64,000 nt of DNA from Rhodanobacter sp. B05 (GCF_002001085.1 NZ_MUNU01000017.1:1-64000), one strand, 5' to 3'. Shown: positions 9,413-20,700, numbered from the stretch's first letter. The notes: generated by a model not told the origin, from the sequence alone. Made by a program: numbers and translations.

Positions 9413-12400
9413 TCAATGCGCGGGCGTGCCGGCGTTCTGCGGGCGCATGTTCGGCGGGGCCTTGTCCAGCCCCGGCGGTTGCGGCGGCAAGACCACCGGG
9501 TGCGCCTTGATCTCCTGCTGCAGCACCTCGATCGCCTTGTCCAGCTGCGGATCCCGGCCGGCCAGTTGTTCGGACACGTTTTCCTTCACCTCGATGTCCG
9601 GATCGACGCCGTGGCCTTCGACCACGTACTTGCTGTCGAGGCCGACGATCCCCGCGTAGGTCGGCACGAACACGTCGCCGCCGTCGATCAGCGGGCCCAG
9701 GCCATGGATGCCGATCACGCCGCCCCAGGTGCGGGTGCCGATCAGCGGCCCCAGCTTCGCCTGCTTGAACATGTACGAGAAAATGTCGCCGTCCGACGCC
9801 GAGGTGCCGTTCGACAGCGCTGCCAGATGACCGACGTAGGTGGCTGCCGGATAGGTGCCGGTGATGCTGCTGCCACGAATGTAGTTGTAAGCCAGCAGCT
9901 TGCGCGAAAGCCGCTCGATCATGGTCTGCGACATGAAACCGCCGCCGTTGTCGCGCACGTCGATGATCAATCCGGCCTTGCGCAGTTGCGGGTAGTACCA
10001 CTTGATGAACTCGCGCGCGCCATCGACGCCCATGTCCGGAATGTGCAGGTAACCGATGGTGCCGTTGCTGGCCTTGGCGACGTAGGCGCGGTTCGCCTGC
10101 ACCCAGTCGTAGTAGTGCAGCGACATCTCGCTCGAAATCGGCTTGACCAGCACGCTGCGTGCGCCATCGGTCGACGGCCGCGAGTTGACCGTGAGCTGGA
10201 CCATCTGGCCCGGTGCGACGCGCAGCAGACGGTACGGGTTTTCGTCGGTGGTCAGCGGCGTGCCGTTGATGGCGAGGATGTAGTCGCCGGCCTTGACGTC
10301 GACCCCGAACTCGGTGAGCGGCGAGCGATAGCGCGGCTCGTCGTTTTCGCCGGGGAACACGTTGGCGATCTGGTAGCGGCCACTCGCGGCGTCCAGCTTG
10401 AAGTCGGCGCCGAGCAGGCCGACATGCGGCTTGTCCGGCAGATCGAGATCGCCACCGGCGACGTAGGTATGCGAGTTGGACAGCTCGGCGATCATCTCGC
10501 CCATCACGTAGTTGAGGTCGGTGCGGTCGCCGACGTCCTTCAGCAGCGGCTCGTACTTGGCGCGGATCGCATCCCAGTCGTAGCCATTCATGTTGGTGAC
10601 GTAGAAATAGTCGCGGTAGCGGCGCCACACGTCGTTGAAGATCTCGGCGTATTCGGCCTTGGGGTCGACCCGCATGAACAGGCCGTCCAGCTTGACGTCT
10701 TTCGGTTCGGGCTTGTCGGCGCCCAGATCGATCGCCTTGTAGTCCTTGCCGTCATGCACCAGCAGGGTATTGCCGTCGCCGGACAGTGCCAGCGGGCCGG
10801 CACCGCCGCCGCCTTCGCCGCCCGCGTCGCCGCCGGGTTTCCCGTAGGTGTAGAGCGTGCTCGACTTGCGCTGCTTGAACGACCACGCCTTGATCTTCAT
10901 CGGTATCGCGCTGTCCCGGCCCAGATACGGCGCGCCGGAGGTGGCGTACAGGATCGCCTTCGAGGTCACCGCCACCCAGCGGATATTGTCGGGCTCGACT
11001 GGTGCGTGCATGAGGCGCTGGTCGATGCCGTCGAAGTCGATGCGGTCGTCGACCTGCGCGACGGGCGCCGGCTTCGTCCCGGACTTGCCCTTGTCGTTGT
11101 TCTGCTTCGTACCGTCATCGCCGGTGGCGCTGTCGTTGCGCGGGGCAAACGGATTGCCGACATCCTTGCGCAAGGCATAGGCGAGGATTTCGGTGCTGCG
11201 GTTGCTCGCATAGTCCAGCTCCACACCGGACATCAGCGGGCTCCACTCGCGATCGCCCAGGAAATAGAGATATTTGCCGTCGGGCGAGAACGCGGGACTG
11301 TTGGCGTTGAAGTATTCGCGCCCGAGTTCGGTCGCCTTGCCGGCGCCGAGGTCATACACATACAGCCGCGGCTGCAGCGTGTCCTTGTCGGTCAGCGAGT
11401 AGGCGAGGTAATGCCCGCCGGGCGACCAGGTATAGTCGCCCGGCATATTGCCGGGATCCTGTGCGATGACCTTGTCGGTGGCGCCGGCCGCAGCGCCCAC
11501 GACGTGGATGCGGTTCGCGCTGTCCACGAAGGCGATGTTCTTGCCGTCCGGCGACCATGTCGTGTCGTAGAGGCGGCCAATGACACCCTTGGTCAGCATC
11601 ACCGGGTTGCTGCCGTCGGCGTCGCGTGCCCACACTTCCTCTTCGCCGCTCTGATCGGAAATGTAGGCGACGCGCTTGCCGTCGCGCGACCAGCTCACCT
11701 CGCGCTCATGCACACCGGGGGTGTGCGTCAGGTCCACGCTGATGCCGTGCTCCAGCGGCACGCTGAAAATGTCGCCGCGCGCGGTGAACGCGGCGCGCTT
11801 GCCGTTGCTGCTGAGCGCGAAATCCTCGATGTAGTCTTTCACGCTGCGCTCGGCGGCGCGGGTGGCGACGAGGTCGCTGGGTACGTTGATGACCAGCGCG
11901 CGGTCGGTGTTGTTGCGGGTATCGTAGATGTGCAGCGCGCCGGTGACTTCGTACACGATCTGCCCGGCCTGATCGCCGCTGGCCCAGCGCGCATCGTCGG
12001 TGGCGTAGTTGGTCAGTTGCGTGGTCTTGTCGTCACTGGTGTCGTAGCGATAGAGATTCAGGTGCGGGCCGCGGTCGGACAGGAAGTAGATGTTCTTGCC
12101 GATCCATACCGGATCACGGTCGGTATTCGGGTCGTTGGTGATGTTCTTCGCGGTCTTCGCCGCGAAATCGTAGATGAACAGGTCCTGCGCCCAACCGCCC
12201 TGGTAGCGGTCCCAGTCGCGGAAATCGCGGAACTTGGGCGAGTACACCATCTGCTTGCCGTCCGGCGAGAAGCGCGCCGTGCCCGACTCGGGCATCGGCA
12301 GCACGGTCGGCAACCCGCCGCTCACGGGCACGGTGAACACGCGTGGACTGGAAATGCCGCGCGAGTCACGCCACGAACGGAACAGCACGGATTTGCCATC

Positions 12401-12910
12401 CGGGGTCCAGCCGTACACCTGGTTGTCGAAGCCCCAGCGCTGCGCCAGCGGGCCCATCGCCGGGTACCAGGTCAGCTGTTTCGGCTCGCCGCCGCCGGCG
12501 GCAACCACGTAGACCTGGCTGTCGCCGCCGTACTGCCCGGTGAAGGCGATCTGGCTGCAATCGGGCGAGTAGCGCGCGGCCATTTCCAGGCCCGGTGCGG
12601 CAGTCAGGCGGGTGGCGGTGCCGCCCTGGGTCGAGGCGGTCCACAGGTCGCCGGCGTAGGTGAACGCCACGTGGGCGCCGCAGACGTCGGGGAAGCGCAG
12701 CAACCGGGTGCCGCTGCCGGTGGCGATCGCTGCGCCGGTGGAGCTGGGGGGTGGCGGCGCTGCCGGTGTCACGCTGGATGGAGTTGTCGGAGGGGCGGTG
12801 GCCGCCGGTGTCGCCGTCGGCGATTTGGAGCAACCCGTCAAGGCAGCCATCGCGGCGAACAGGGCGCTGCCTGCGGGAATGAACCAGCGACGTGCAATCA
12901 CGCGTGCCAT
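9413..12910 (-). CDS. Tricorn-like S41 protease, lipoprotein
   Basis: A 1165-residue protein. The signal peptide ends in a lipobox with Cys27 (AALTGC). A Pro/Ala/Thr-rich linker (about 28-65) is followed by a long beta-propeller region with repeated SPDGK motifs (about 70-700), a PDZ-like segment (about 870) and the C-terminal S41 core. Candidate catalytic residues are Ser813-His814 (SNSHTYV), nucleophile Ser1039 (SASDGDIF) and Glu1098 (VVEGHGVDPD), in the order known for archaeal tricorn protease. It probably degrades peptides in the periplasm. It is convergent with bioD, the two stops being only 19 bp apart. Bacterial members of this family are common, and the length is typical. Confidence 0.9.
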   Translation of the reverse strand: MARVIARRWFIPAGSALFAAMAALTGCSKSPTATPAATAPPTTPSSVTPAAPPPPSSTGAAIATGSGTRLLRFPDVCGAHVAFTYAGDLWTASTQGGTATRLTAAPGLEMAARYSPDCSQIAFTGQYGGDSQVYVVAAGGGEPKQLTWYPAMGPLAQRWGFDNQVYGWTPDGKSVLFRSWRDSRGISSPRVFTVPVSGGLPTVLPMPESGTARFSPDGKQMVYSPKFRDFRDWDRYQGGWAQDLFIYDFAAKTAKNITNDPNTDRDPVWIGKNIYFLSDRGPHLNLYRYDTSDDKTTQLTNYATDDARWASGDQAGQIVYEVTGALHIYDTRNNTDRALVINVPSDLVATRAAERSVKDYIEDFALSSNGKRAAFTARGDIFSVPLEHGISVDLTHTPGVHEREVSWSRDGKRVAYISDQSGEEEVWARDADGSNPVMLTKGVIGRLYDTTWSPDGKNIAFVDSANRIHVVGAAAGATDKVIAQDPGNMPGDYTWSPGGHYLAYSLTDKDTLQPRLYVYDLGAGKATELGREYFNANSPAFSPDGKYLYFLGDREWSPLMSGVELDYASNRSTEILAYALRKDVGNPFAPRNDSATGDDGTKQNNDKGKSGTKPAPVAQVDDRIDFDGIDQRLMHAPVEPDNIRWVAVTSKAILYATSGAPYLGRDSAIPMKIKAWSFKQRKSSTLYTYGKPGGDAGGEGGGGAGPLALSGDGNTLLVHDGKDYKAIDLGADKPEPKDVKLDGLFMRVDPKAEYAEIFNDVWRRYRDYFYVTNMNGYDWDAIRAKYEPLLKDVGDRTDLNYVMGEMIAELSNSHTYVAGGDLDLPDKPHVGLLGADFKLDAASGRYQIANVFPGENDEPRYRSPLTEFGVDVKAGDYILAINGTPLTTDENPYRLLRVAPGQMVQLTVNSRPSTDGARSVLVKPISSEMSLHYYDWVQANRAYVAKASNGTIGYLHIPDMGVDGAREFIKWYYPQLRKAGLIIDVRDNGGGFMSQTMIERLSRKLLAYNYIRGSSITGTYPAATYVGHLAALSNGTSASDGDIFSYMFKQAKLGPLIGTRTWGGVIGIHGLGPLIDGGDVFVPTYAGIVGLDSKYVVEGHGVDPDIEVKENVSEQLAGRDPQLDKAIEVLQQEIKAHPVVLPPQPPGLDKAPPNMRPQNAGTPAH

Positions 12911-13094
12911 GCGAAGCCCCTTCTATCATCGTGGACGGTCGAGCGCCTTGTATTACGCTTTTTCAGTCGCTATCGCCAGTCCTGTCATCGATCCGGTCGA
13001 CTCGGCCGGTGGCGTGGATTGGCGCCGGTCCCGCGACGTGCTGTGCAATCACGCCGCTGCACGGTCGAGCGCAACCCCATCATCCGGAGGCAAC

Positions 13095-13442
13095 ATGGCC
13101 CGCAATCGCTACTACCTCTCCATCGCCGATCTCGCCCATGCGCGTGGTGCGGACCAGCGCTTCAGTTATGACGGCGCCGGTCCGAACGATTTTGCCGCGG
13201 CCTTGCAGCAGGCCTTGCGCAGCGATGACCTGTTCCAGCGCTGGCGCGCCGCGCAACCGGATCCCGATGCGGTCGATGCCGGCCTTGCAGCCATCGATCC
13301 GGCCGCTGAGGTGACGGCCAGCGTCGCCGATCTGCGCACCGATGTGCAGCTCACCACCAGCCTGCCGATGAGCGTGGTGCGGCATCGGCTGTATCTGCTG
13401 ATCGGGTCGTCGTGGCAGTTGCGCGACATGCGCTCGGCCTGA
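13095..13442 (+). CDS. Small conserved protein of unknown function
   Basis: A 115-residue soluble protein opening MARNRYYLSIADLAHARG. The start has a good ribosome site (ggagg 5 nt upstream). It has no signal peptide, membrane segment or recognisable motif. The composition is rich in Ala, Asp and Arg, and coding character is supported by GC-rich third positions. The open frame runs far upstream into DNA antisense to the tricorn gene, so the ribosome site decides the start. It is divergent from the tricorn gene and upstream of dcp, with its own 113-bp spacer, so co-transcription is uncertain. Confidence 0.7.
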   Translation: MARNRYYLSIADLAHARGADQRFSYDGAGPNDFAAALQQALRSDDLFQRWRAAQPDPDAVDAGLAAIDPAAEVTASVADLRTDVQLTTSLPMSVVRHRLYLLIGSSWQLRDMRSA

Positions 13443-13471
13443 TGGGGCGGCTCGCACAATCCTGCGGCGGT

Positions 13472-13500
13472 TTGGAAACTGGCGGCGGTATCGGTACAGT
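13472..13500 (+). promoter_or_regulatory. Probable sigma-70 promoter of dcp
   Basis: TTGGAA (13472-13477) and TACAGT (13495-13500) are separated by 17 bp. Transcription would begin near 13507, about 50 nt before the dcp start. Both hexamers match four or more consensus positions. Confidence 0.4.
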
Positions 13501-13555
13501 CAGGGACTGCCAACCAACTCCGTCCCGCCGCGGACGCTCTATTCTGGGGAACCCG

Positions 13556-15766
13556 ATGTTTCGTCTCCGCCTGTTAGTGATTGCCACCACCGTCGCCCTC
13601 GCCGCCTGCTCGCCGCAGCAGCCCGGTGGCGCCAACACGTCTCCCGCGACCACCTCCTCGGTGGCGGCCGCCAGCACCGTCGCAGCCCCCGCCGCCATGA
13701 CCAACAACCCGTTCTTCCAGGCCAGCACGCTGCCGTTCCAGGCGCCGCCGTTCGACAAGATCACCGACGCGGATTATCAGCCGGCGATCGAGGAGGGCAT
13801 GAAACGGCAACTGGCCGAGGTCCAGCAGATCGCCGACAACCCCGAGCCGCCCACGTTCGAGAACACCTATGTGGCGATGGAGAAATCCGGCGTCATGCTC
13901 AATCGCGTGATGATGGTGTTCGGTGCGGTCACCGGCGCCAATACCGACGATGCGCTGCAGAAGGTGCAGGAAACCGAGGCACCGAAGCTGGCCGCCCACC
14001 AGGATGCGATCTACCTCAACGACAAGCTGTTCCAGCGGGTCGAGGCGGTCTACAACCAGCGTGACACGCTCAAGCTCGATCCGGAATCGGCGCGGCTGGT
14101 CGAGGTGGTCCACCGGAACTTCGTGCATGCCGGCGCCAAGCTGTCCGATGCGGACAAGACCAAGCTGAAGGCGATGAACCAGGAGGCCTCGACCCTCAGC
14201 ACGGCCTTCACCAACAAGCTGCTGGCGGCGACCAAGGCCGCCGCCCCGGTGTTCGACGACAAGAGCAAGCTGGCCGGGCTATCCGATGCCGAGCTCGCCG
14301 CGGCGCTGCAGGCCGGCAAGGATCGCAAGGAGGACGGCAAGTACGTGCTGACCCTGCAGAATACGACCCAGCAGCCCGAGCTGCAGGATCTGAGCGACCG
14401 TGCCACCCGCCAGCAGTTGTTCGAGGCTTCGTGGAATCGCGCCGAACAGGGCGACGCCAACGACACCCGCAAGACGATCGAGCGGCTGGCCCAGCTGCGC
14501 GCGCAGGAGGCCGCCCTGCTCGGCTACCCGAACTATGCCGCCTGGAAACTCGATGACCAGATGGCCAAGACGCCGGCCACGGCGATGGACTTCATGGACA
14601 AGCTCGCACCGGCCGCGGTGGCGCGCGCGAAGCGCGAGGCGGCCGACATCCAGATGCAGATCGACAAGGACCAGAAGGCGCTGAAGCAGCCCACCTTCAA
14701 GCTGCAGCCGTGGGACTGGAACTACTATGCCGAACAGGTGCGCAAGGCGAAGTACGACCTGGATGAAAACCAGATCAAGCCGTACTTCGAGCTGGACAAC
14801 GTGCTCAAGAACGGCGTGTTCTACGCCGCCAACCAGCTCTACGGGCTGACCTTCAAGGAGCGCAAGGACATCCCGGTGTACCAGCCGGACGTGCGCGTGT
14901 TCGAAGTGTTCGACAAGGACGGCAAGTCGCTGGCGCTGTTCTACTGCGACTACTTCAAGCGCGACAACAAGGGCGGCGGCGCCTGGATGGACAACTTCGT
15001 CGGCCAGTCCAGGCTGCTCGGCACCAAGCCGGTGATCTACAACGTGGCGAATTTCGCCAAGCCGGCCGCGGGCCAGCCGGCCCTGCTGTCGTTCGACGAC
15101 GTGATCACCATGTTCCACGAATTCGGCCATGCGCTGCACGGCATGTTCGCCGACGAGCAGTACCCGACCCTGTCCGGCACCAACACCGCGCGCGACTTCG
15201 TCGAGTTCCCGTCGCAGTTCAACGAGCACTGGGCGACCAATCCCAATGTGTTCGCGAACTACGCCAAGAACTACCAGACCGGCGCACCGATGCCGCAGGC
15301 ACTGGTCGACAAGATGAAGAAGGCCGGCAAGTTCAACTCCGGCTACAACATGACCGAGCTGGTCTCCGCCGCGCTGCTCGACATGAACTGGCACATGCTC
15401 GGCGCCGATGCGCCGCTGCAGGATGCCGACACGTTCGAGGCGGCCGCGCTGAAGAAGGACGGGGTGGACCTGGGCTATGTGCCGCCGCGTTACCGCTCCA
15501 GCTACTTCCAACACATCTGGGGCAACGGCTACGCCGCCGGCTACTACGCCTACCTGTGGACCGAGATGCTGGCCGACGATGCCTTCGTCGACTTCCAGGA
15601 TAACGGCGGCCTGACCCGCGCCAATGGCGACCGTTTCCGTGCGATGGTGCTGTCGCGCGGCAACACCGAAGAACTGTCGAAGCTGTACAAGGACTGGCGC
15701 GGCCAGGATCCGAGCATCGAGCCGATGCTGGAGAACCGCGGGCTGAAGGACGCGGCGAAGAAATAG
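13556..15766 (+). CDS. dcp: Peptidyl-dipeptidase Dcp (M3 metallopeptidase), lipoprotein
   Basis: A 736-residue zinc peptidase that removes C-terminal dipeptides from oligopeptides. An N-terminal signal with lipobox (VALAAC) implies attachment to a membrane facing the periplasm. The zinc site is His521-Glu522-x-x-His525 (FHEFGHALHG) with the third ligand Glu550 (DFVEFPSQ). The C-terminal M3 fold is complete (YRSSYFQHIWGNGYAAGYY). The ATG at 13556 begins the signal peptide; longer in-frame starts upstream are rejected. A terminator follows at 15793. Confidence 0.93.
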   Translation: MFRLRLLVIATTVALAACSPQQPGGANTSPATTSSVAAASTVAAPAAMTNNPFFQASTLPFQAPPFDKITDADYQPAIEEGMKRQLAEVQQIADNPEPPTFENTYVAMEKSGVMLNRVMMVFGAVTGANTDDALQKVQETEAPKLAAHQDAIYLNDKLFQRVEAVYNQRDTLKLDPESARLVEVVHRNFVHAGAKLSDADKTKLKAMNQEASTLSTAFTNKLLAATKAAAPVFDDKSKLAGLSDAELAAALQAGKDRKEDGKYVLTLQNTTQQPELQDLSDRATRQQLFEASWNRAEQGDANDTRKTIERLAQLRAQEAALLGYPNYAAWKLDDQMAKTPATAMDFMDKLAPAAVARAKREAADIQMQIDKDQKALKQPTFKLQPWDWNYYAEQVRKAKYDLDENQIKPYFELDNVLKNGVFYAANQLYGLTFKERKDIPVYQPDVRVFEVFDKDGKSLALFYCDYFKRDNKGGGAWMDNFVGQSRLLGTKPVIYNVANFAKPAAGQPALLSFDDVITMFHEFGHALHGMFADEQYPTLSGTNTARDFVEFPSQFNEHWATNPNVFANYAKNYQTGAPMPQALVDKMKKAGKFNSGYNMTELVSAALLDMNWHMLGADAPLQDADTFEAAALKKDGVDLGYVPPRYRSSYFQHIWGNGYAAGYYAYLWTEMLADDAFVDFQDNGGLTRANGDRFRAMVLSRGNTEELSKLYKDWRGQDPSIEPMLENRGLKDAAKK

Positions 15767-15792
15767 GGCGTCATGGCGGCATGAGACACGAA

Positions 15793-15821
15793 ACGGGTCG
15801 GCATGTTGCCGGCCCGTTTTT
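15793..15821 (+). terminator. Rho-independent terminator of dcp
   Basis: An 11-bp stem (15793-15803 with 15807-15817, one G-T pair) closes a 3-nt loop and runs straight into five Ts. It begins 26 bp after the dcp stop. Confidence 0.85.
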
Positions 15822-15936
15822 CATGGGCGAGCTTCAAGTTGTAGACAGACCGGTCAGGGGGCACGTCATCCGCGCGGCCCGCACGGGGACGGGGCGCGTG
15901 GAATAATCGAACCTCCCGGATCGGAGTGGCGCACGC

Positions 15937-17763
15937 GTGGACAGCCCTCATTTGTTGCAGACCGCGGTGGTGTTCCTGCTGGCCACGGTGATCATGGTGC
16001 CGTTGACCAAGCGCTTTCGCCTGGGCGCCGTGCTGGGTTATCTGCTGGCCGGGGTGGTGATCGGGCCGCAGTTGCTGGGCCTGGTCCACGATACCGAGGG
16101 GGTCGCCACGATCTCCGAGTTCGGCGTGGTGCTGATGTTGTTCGTGATCGGGCTGGAGTTGTCGCCGCAGCGTTTGTGGGTGATGCGTCGCTCGGTGTTC
16201 GGCACCGGGCTGTTGCAGGTGCTGGTCAGCATGCTGGCGATCGCGGCCGCGTCCTACTTCCTGTTCGGTCTGAGCGGCAAGGCCGCGGCGATCGTCGGCG
16301 GCAGCCTGGCGCTGTCATCGACCGCGTTCGGCCTGCAGATCCTGGCCGAACGCAAGGAGGTCGGCTCGGCTTACGGACGGCAGGTGTTCGCGATCCTGCT
16401 GTTCCAGGACGTGGCGGCGATTCCGCTGATCGCCGCGGTGCCCTTGCTGGCGGCATCCACGGCCACCCATGTCGACCTGTTCGGCGTGCTGCGCACGGTG
16501 GGCGTGATCCTGGCCGTGGTGGTTGGTGGCCGTTATCTGTTGCGTCCGGTGTTCCGGTTTGTGGCGAAGGCCGATTCGGTCGAGGTGTTCACCGCCACCG
16601 CCCTGCTGGTGGTGATGGGCGTGGCCCTGCTGATGGAGCTGGCTGGCGTCTCGGTCACCCTGGGCGCGTTCCTCGCCGGCATGCTGCTGGCCGATTCGGA
16701 ATACCGGCACGAGCTCGAGTCCAACATCGAGCCGTTCAAGGGGCTCCTGCTGGGGCTGTTCTTCATCAGCGTCGGCATGTCGATGGATCTGTCCCTGTTG
16801 TGGCATCGGCCGGGCCTGATCCTCGCGCTGGTGGCGGCCCTGCTGTTGCTCAAGGGTTTTCTGCTGTGGCCACTGGGCCGGCTGCTGGGCCGGCTGAATC
16901 GCTCCGATACCCTGCGTCTGGTGGTGCTGCTGGCCTGTGGCGGCGAGTTCGCCTTCGTGGTGTTGCGGCTGGCTGCCGAGCAGCAGCTGATCAGCATCGG
17001 CCAGCGCGATGCGCTGGTGCTGGTGATCACCCTGAGCATGGCGCTGACCCCGCTGCTGGTGGTGCTGGCCGCACGGGGACTCAATGTGCGGCCGCGCAAG
17101 CCGGCGCGCGAGTTCGACACGATCGACACCGCGCCGCCGCGGGTGATCATCGCCGGCTTCGGCCGGGTCGGGCAGATCATCGCGCGCGTCCTGCGTGCGC
17201 AGGGCATTTCCTTCGTCGCGCTGGAACACTCGGCCGAACAGGTCGATTTCTCGCGGCGCTTCGGCACGGGCAACCTGTTCTTCGGCGATCCGGCTCGGCC
17301 GGAGCTGCTGCGTGCAGCGCAGGCCGCCACGGCCGAGGTGTTCGTGCTGGCCACCGACGATCCGGAGGCGAACCTGCGCACTGCGCGCCTGGTCAAACGC
17401 CAGTATCCGCACCTGAAGATCGTGGCGCGCGCGCGCAACCGCCAGCATGTATTCCGCCTGCTGGATCTGGGCGTCGACGACCCGGTGCGCGAGACCTTCC
17501 ATTCCAGCCTGAAGATGACTCGCAAGACGCTGGAGGCGCTGGGGCTGTCGCACGAGCAGGCCGTGGATCGCGTCGATCGATTCCGTCGTCACGACGAGGA
17601 TCTGCTGCAGAAGCAGGCGCTGGTCTACGACGACGAAACCAAGCTGATCCAGACCACTCGTGATGCCCTGGTCGACCTGCAGCGCCTGTTCGAGGCGGAT
17701 GCGGAGCCGGGCGCCGAGCGTGAACGCGCCAGGGAGCCGAGCGAGCCACCCGGCCCCGAATGA
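15937..17763 (+). CDS. Kef-type cation/proton antiporter with KTN domain (CPA2 family)
   Basis: A 608-residue inner-membrane protein. About 12 hydrophobic helices fill residues 5-380 (for example LGAVLGYLLAGVVIGPQLLG). A Rossmann-type KTN/RCK domain follows (VIIAGFGRVGQIIARVL, about 400-520), which binds nucleotide in this family. A charged C-terminal tail ends in REPSEPPGPE. It is closest in layout to KefB/KefC potassium-efflux systems. No kefF/kefG-type ancillary gene is adjacent, so gating by glutathione adducts is not shown. The start is GTG with an upstream ggag. It is convergent with the ankyrin gene, with a 14-bp gap. Confidence 0.9.
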   Translation: MDSPHLLQTAVVFLLATVIMVPLTKRFRLGAVLGYLLAGVVIGPQLLGLVHDTEGVATISEFGVVLMLFVIGLELSPQRLWVMRRSVFGTGLLQVLVSMLAIAAASYFLFGLSGKAAAIVGGSLALSSTAFGLQILAERKEVGSAYGRQVFAILLFQDVAAIPLIAAVPLLAASTATHVDLFGVLRTVGVILAVVVGGRYLLRPVFRFVAKADSVEVFTATALLVVMGVALLMELAGVSVTLGAFLAGMLLADSEYRHELESNIEPFKGLLLGLFFISVGMSMDLSLLWHRPGLILALVAALLLLKGFLLWPLGRLLGRLNRSDTLRLVVLLACGGEFAFVVLRLAAEQQLISIGQRDALVLVITLSMALTPLLVVLAARGLNVRPRKPAREFDTIDTAPPRVIIAGFGRVGQIIARVLRAQGISFVALEHSAEQVDFSRRFGTGNLFFGDPARPELLRAAQAATAEVFVLATDDPEANLRTARLVKRQYPHLKIVARARNRQHVFRLLDLGVDDPVRETFHSSLKMTRKTLEALGLSHEQAVDRVDRFRRHDEDLLQKQALVYDDETKLIQTTRDALVDLQRLFEADAEPGAERERAREPSEPPGPE

Positions 17764-17777
17764 GCTGACCGGCCTCG

Positions 17778-20700
17778 TCAGTCGGCCGGTTGCGCGGGTT
17801 GGCGCAGGGTCTGCCGCACGCTGGGAATCGCCTGGCTGCCGCGCCCGCCCAGTTCATGCGCGATGTCCACGAAGCCGAGTTGCCGCGCCACGTCGGAGGC
17901 GCTGCGGCCGAACGCATCCGTGGCCTGGCGATCGGCCCCGCGCGACAGCAATACGCGGGCCGGCGCGAGCATCGCGTGCATGGCGCAGGCGTGCAGGGCG
18001 GTCACGCCACGCTGGTCGGCGTGCTCGACCCTGGCGCCGGCTTCCAGCAGCAGCGGCACCAGCGCACCGAGATGGGTGGCGTCGCCATCGCTGCCCGGTG
18101 GCAGCTGTGCACCCAGCAACAGCAGCAGCGGCGTCTTGCCCTCGAGATCGGCGTGGTTGATGTCGGCGCCGCGCTTGAGCAGGCTGTCGAACAGGCGGCG
18201 GGCGCGCAGGCTGTCGTTGTGCTCGAAGCCGAATTGCGCGCCGGCATGCAGCGCGCCGCGGCCGGCGGCATCGACCGCCCTGACGTCGGCACCGGCCTCC
18301 AGTAGTTGTTCGGCGATGTCCGGATAACCGAGCGCGGCGGCGACCATCAGCGCGGTGGCCTCGCTGGGCAGGCGCTGATCGACGGCGGCGCCATGTTGCA
18401 GCAGCAACGCCACCAGCGTCTCGCGCCGCGCCGTCACGGCCGCGACCAGGGCGGTGACGCCGCTGTGTGCCGGCGGCGCCGGATCGGCGCCCGCTTCGAG
18501 CAGGCAGGCCGCTACCTCGCGATGTCCGGCGCCGCTGGCGCGCAACAGCGCCGTGGCACCCTGCTCGTCGCGGGTGTCGACCGCGAAGCCGAGCTCAAGC
18601 AGGCGCTGCACGGCACCCAGTGCGCCGGTTGCCGCGGCGGCCGGCAGGTCCTCGGCGCGCAGCGGACGCTGCGGCAGCGGCCAGTCGCGCCAGTCCAGCC
18701 AGCGCTCCAGCACCGGGTGCTCCAGCGCCAGTCCCAGCGGGGTCTCGCCGTGGGTGTCGGCGGCTTCGGGGTCGGCGCCGTGGGCAATCAGGTGGCATAC
18801 CAGCGGCAACGCAGCAGCACCGTGTTCGAGGGCGGCGAACAGTGGCGTGCGCTGATCGCAGTCGCGCGTATTCGGGTCGCAGCCCAGGGCCAGCAGGGCG
18901 CGCAGCAGCTCGCCCTGTGCATGCGTGGCGGCCAGGTGCAGCGGCGTGCGTTGGCGTGCATCCGCGCCGAACGGATCGGCGCCGCGCGCGAGCAGGCCCA
19001 GGGGCAACGCGGCAGCCTGCGCCGCGCCACCCAGTTGCACGAGTGCCAGCGCCAGCAGGCCGGCGCCGGCCGGGCTGGCGCCGGCCTGCAGCAGGTCGTC
19101 GACCGCTTCGGTGGCATCCGGCAATTGCTGCAGCAGTGCATCGAACAAACGCCGGCCCGGTGGCGGCAGTACCGCGGCTTCGCCTGTCTCGGCGTCATCG
19201 ACGCGCGGTGCATCCAGGCGCGCTTCGGCGTCCAGGCCATGGTCGAGCAGCCAGCGGCGGGCTGCGCCGAGACCGGGTGCGGCCAGGTCCAGGTAAAGCC
19301 GGGCCAGTTGCGCCTGGGGCCACGCCTGCACGCGCTCGGCGAAGGCGGAAACGATCGCCCAGTGGCCGAAGCGCAGGGCGTCGAGCAGGTGCTCCGGAGT
19401 GTCGGCACCGTCGCCGAGCAGATCGTGGCTGAGGTTGGTCGGCAGCGCCGTATCCGGATCAAGCAGGGCGACCAGGTCCCAGCGGCCGGCGGCGGTGGCG
19501 TGGTCGAGTGCGCTGCGACCGTCGCTGCCGGGCGCTTTCGGCTCGGCGCCCAACGCGAGCAGCGCGGCGACGGTGGCGCCGTCGGCGTGCGGCGACTGGC
19601 AGGCCAGCATCAACGCATCGCGACCGTGCTGGTCGCGGGCAAGCGCGTCGGCTTTCGCCTCGGCGAGCCGCTGCACGATGCCGCTGGCGCCGGCGTGTGC
19701 GGCTTCCATCAGTGCCGTGCTGCCGCGCTGGTCGGCCAGATTGACGTCGGCGCCGGCCTCGCACAGGACGCGCGCGATCTGCTCGTGGCCTTCGGCGGCG
19801 GCGTTGAGCAGGGCGTGCCGCTTGCGCGCGTCCACGGCGTTCACCGCGGCGCGATGCTTGAGCAGCAGTTTGATCCCGGCTGGATCGTCGTCGGCAATCG
19901 CGGCGGCCGCGACCAGGGCCGGCTCGCCACCGGGCGGGCAGGCCTTGGCGCCGCGCTCGAGCAGGAACTTCGCCAGTGGCCAGTTGGCGGCGCGACAGGC
20001 GATGGCCAGCGGACTCAGGCCGGCCTGGTTCAACGCGTCGATCGGTGCGGCGGCGTCGAGCAGCATCGCGGCCACACCGGCGTCGGCGCTGAGCACCGCA
20101 CCGTGCAGTGGCGTGTTGCCGTCAGCATCGGTGACCAGCGCATCGGCACCGTTGGCGAGCAGGGTCAGCACCGCCTCGGCGCGGCCATGCCAGCTGTCGC
20201 GGGTGGCGGCGAGCAGCGGCGTGATGCCGCCGCTGGCCCGGTTCACGTCGGCGCCCTTGGCGATCAGCGCACGCAGCAACCGGGTGTCGGGGAGCAGCGC
20301 GGCGAGCATCAATACCGGGCGTTGGTCACGATCGTCCGCAGCCGGCGCGGTACCTGGATCGGCGCCGACTTCGAGCAGCGCCAGCGCCCGTTCGATGTCG
20401 CCGTCGCGGGTGGCGGCCAGCAGTGCCGTGCCCTGTTCGGCGGTGCCGGCAAGCCGCTCCTGCTCGGTCAGCACGGGGCGGGGTGCGTCGACGGCGGTGG
20501 GGCTCGCGTCGGTACGCCGGCGCGGCTGGTGACGCTCGCACAGCAGGGCCCGCAGGGTGCGGTTGGCGACCGCCAGGCAGGCCAGCGGCAGCACGACCAC
20601 GGCATAAATCGCCAGCGCCGCGATGCGCATTTCACTCGGTAGCATGCCGACCAGGCCGGTCAGCGCGATCGCGCCGAAGGCGAGCGCCAGCAGGCACAGG

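Noticed and set aside
9203..13171. Long plus-strand open frame of over 1300 codons opposite the tricorn protease gene
   Set aside because: It mirrors the tricorn gene in the antisense direction, which is common in GC-rich DNA. The translation is low-complexity (Arg, Val, Gly, His) and has no recognisable domain.
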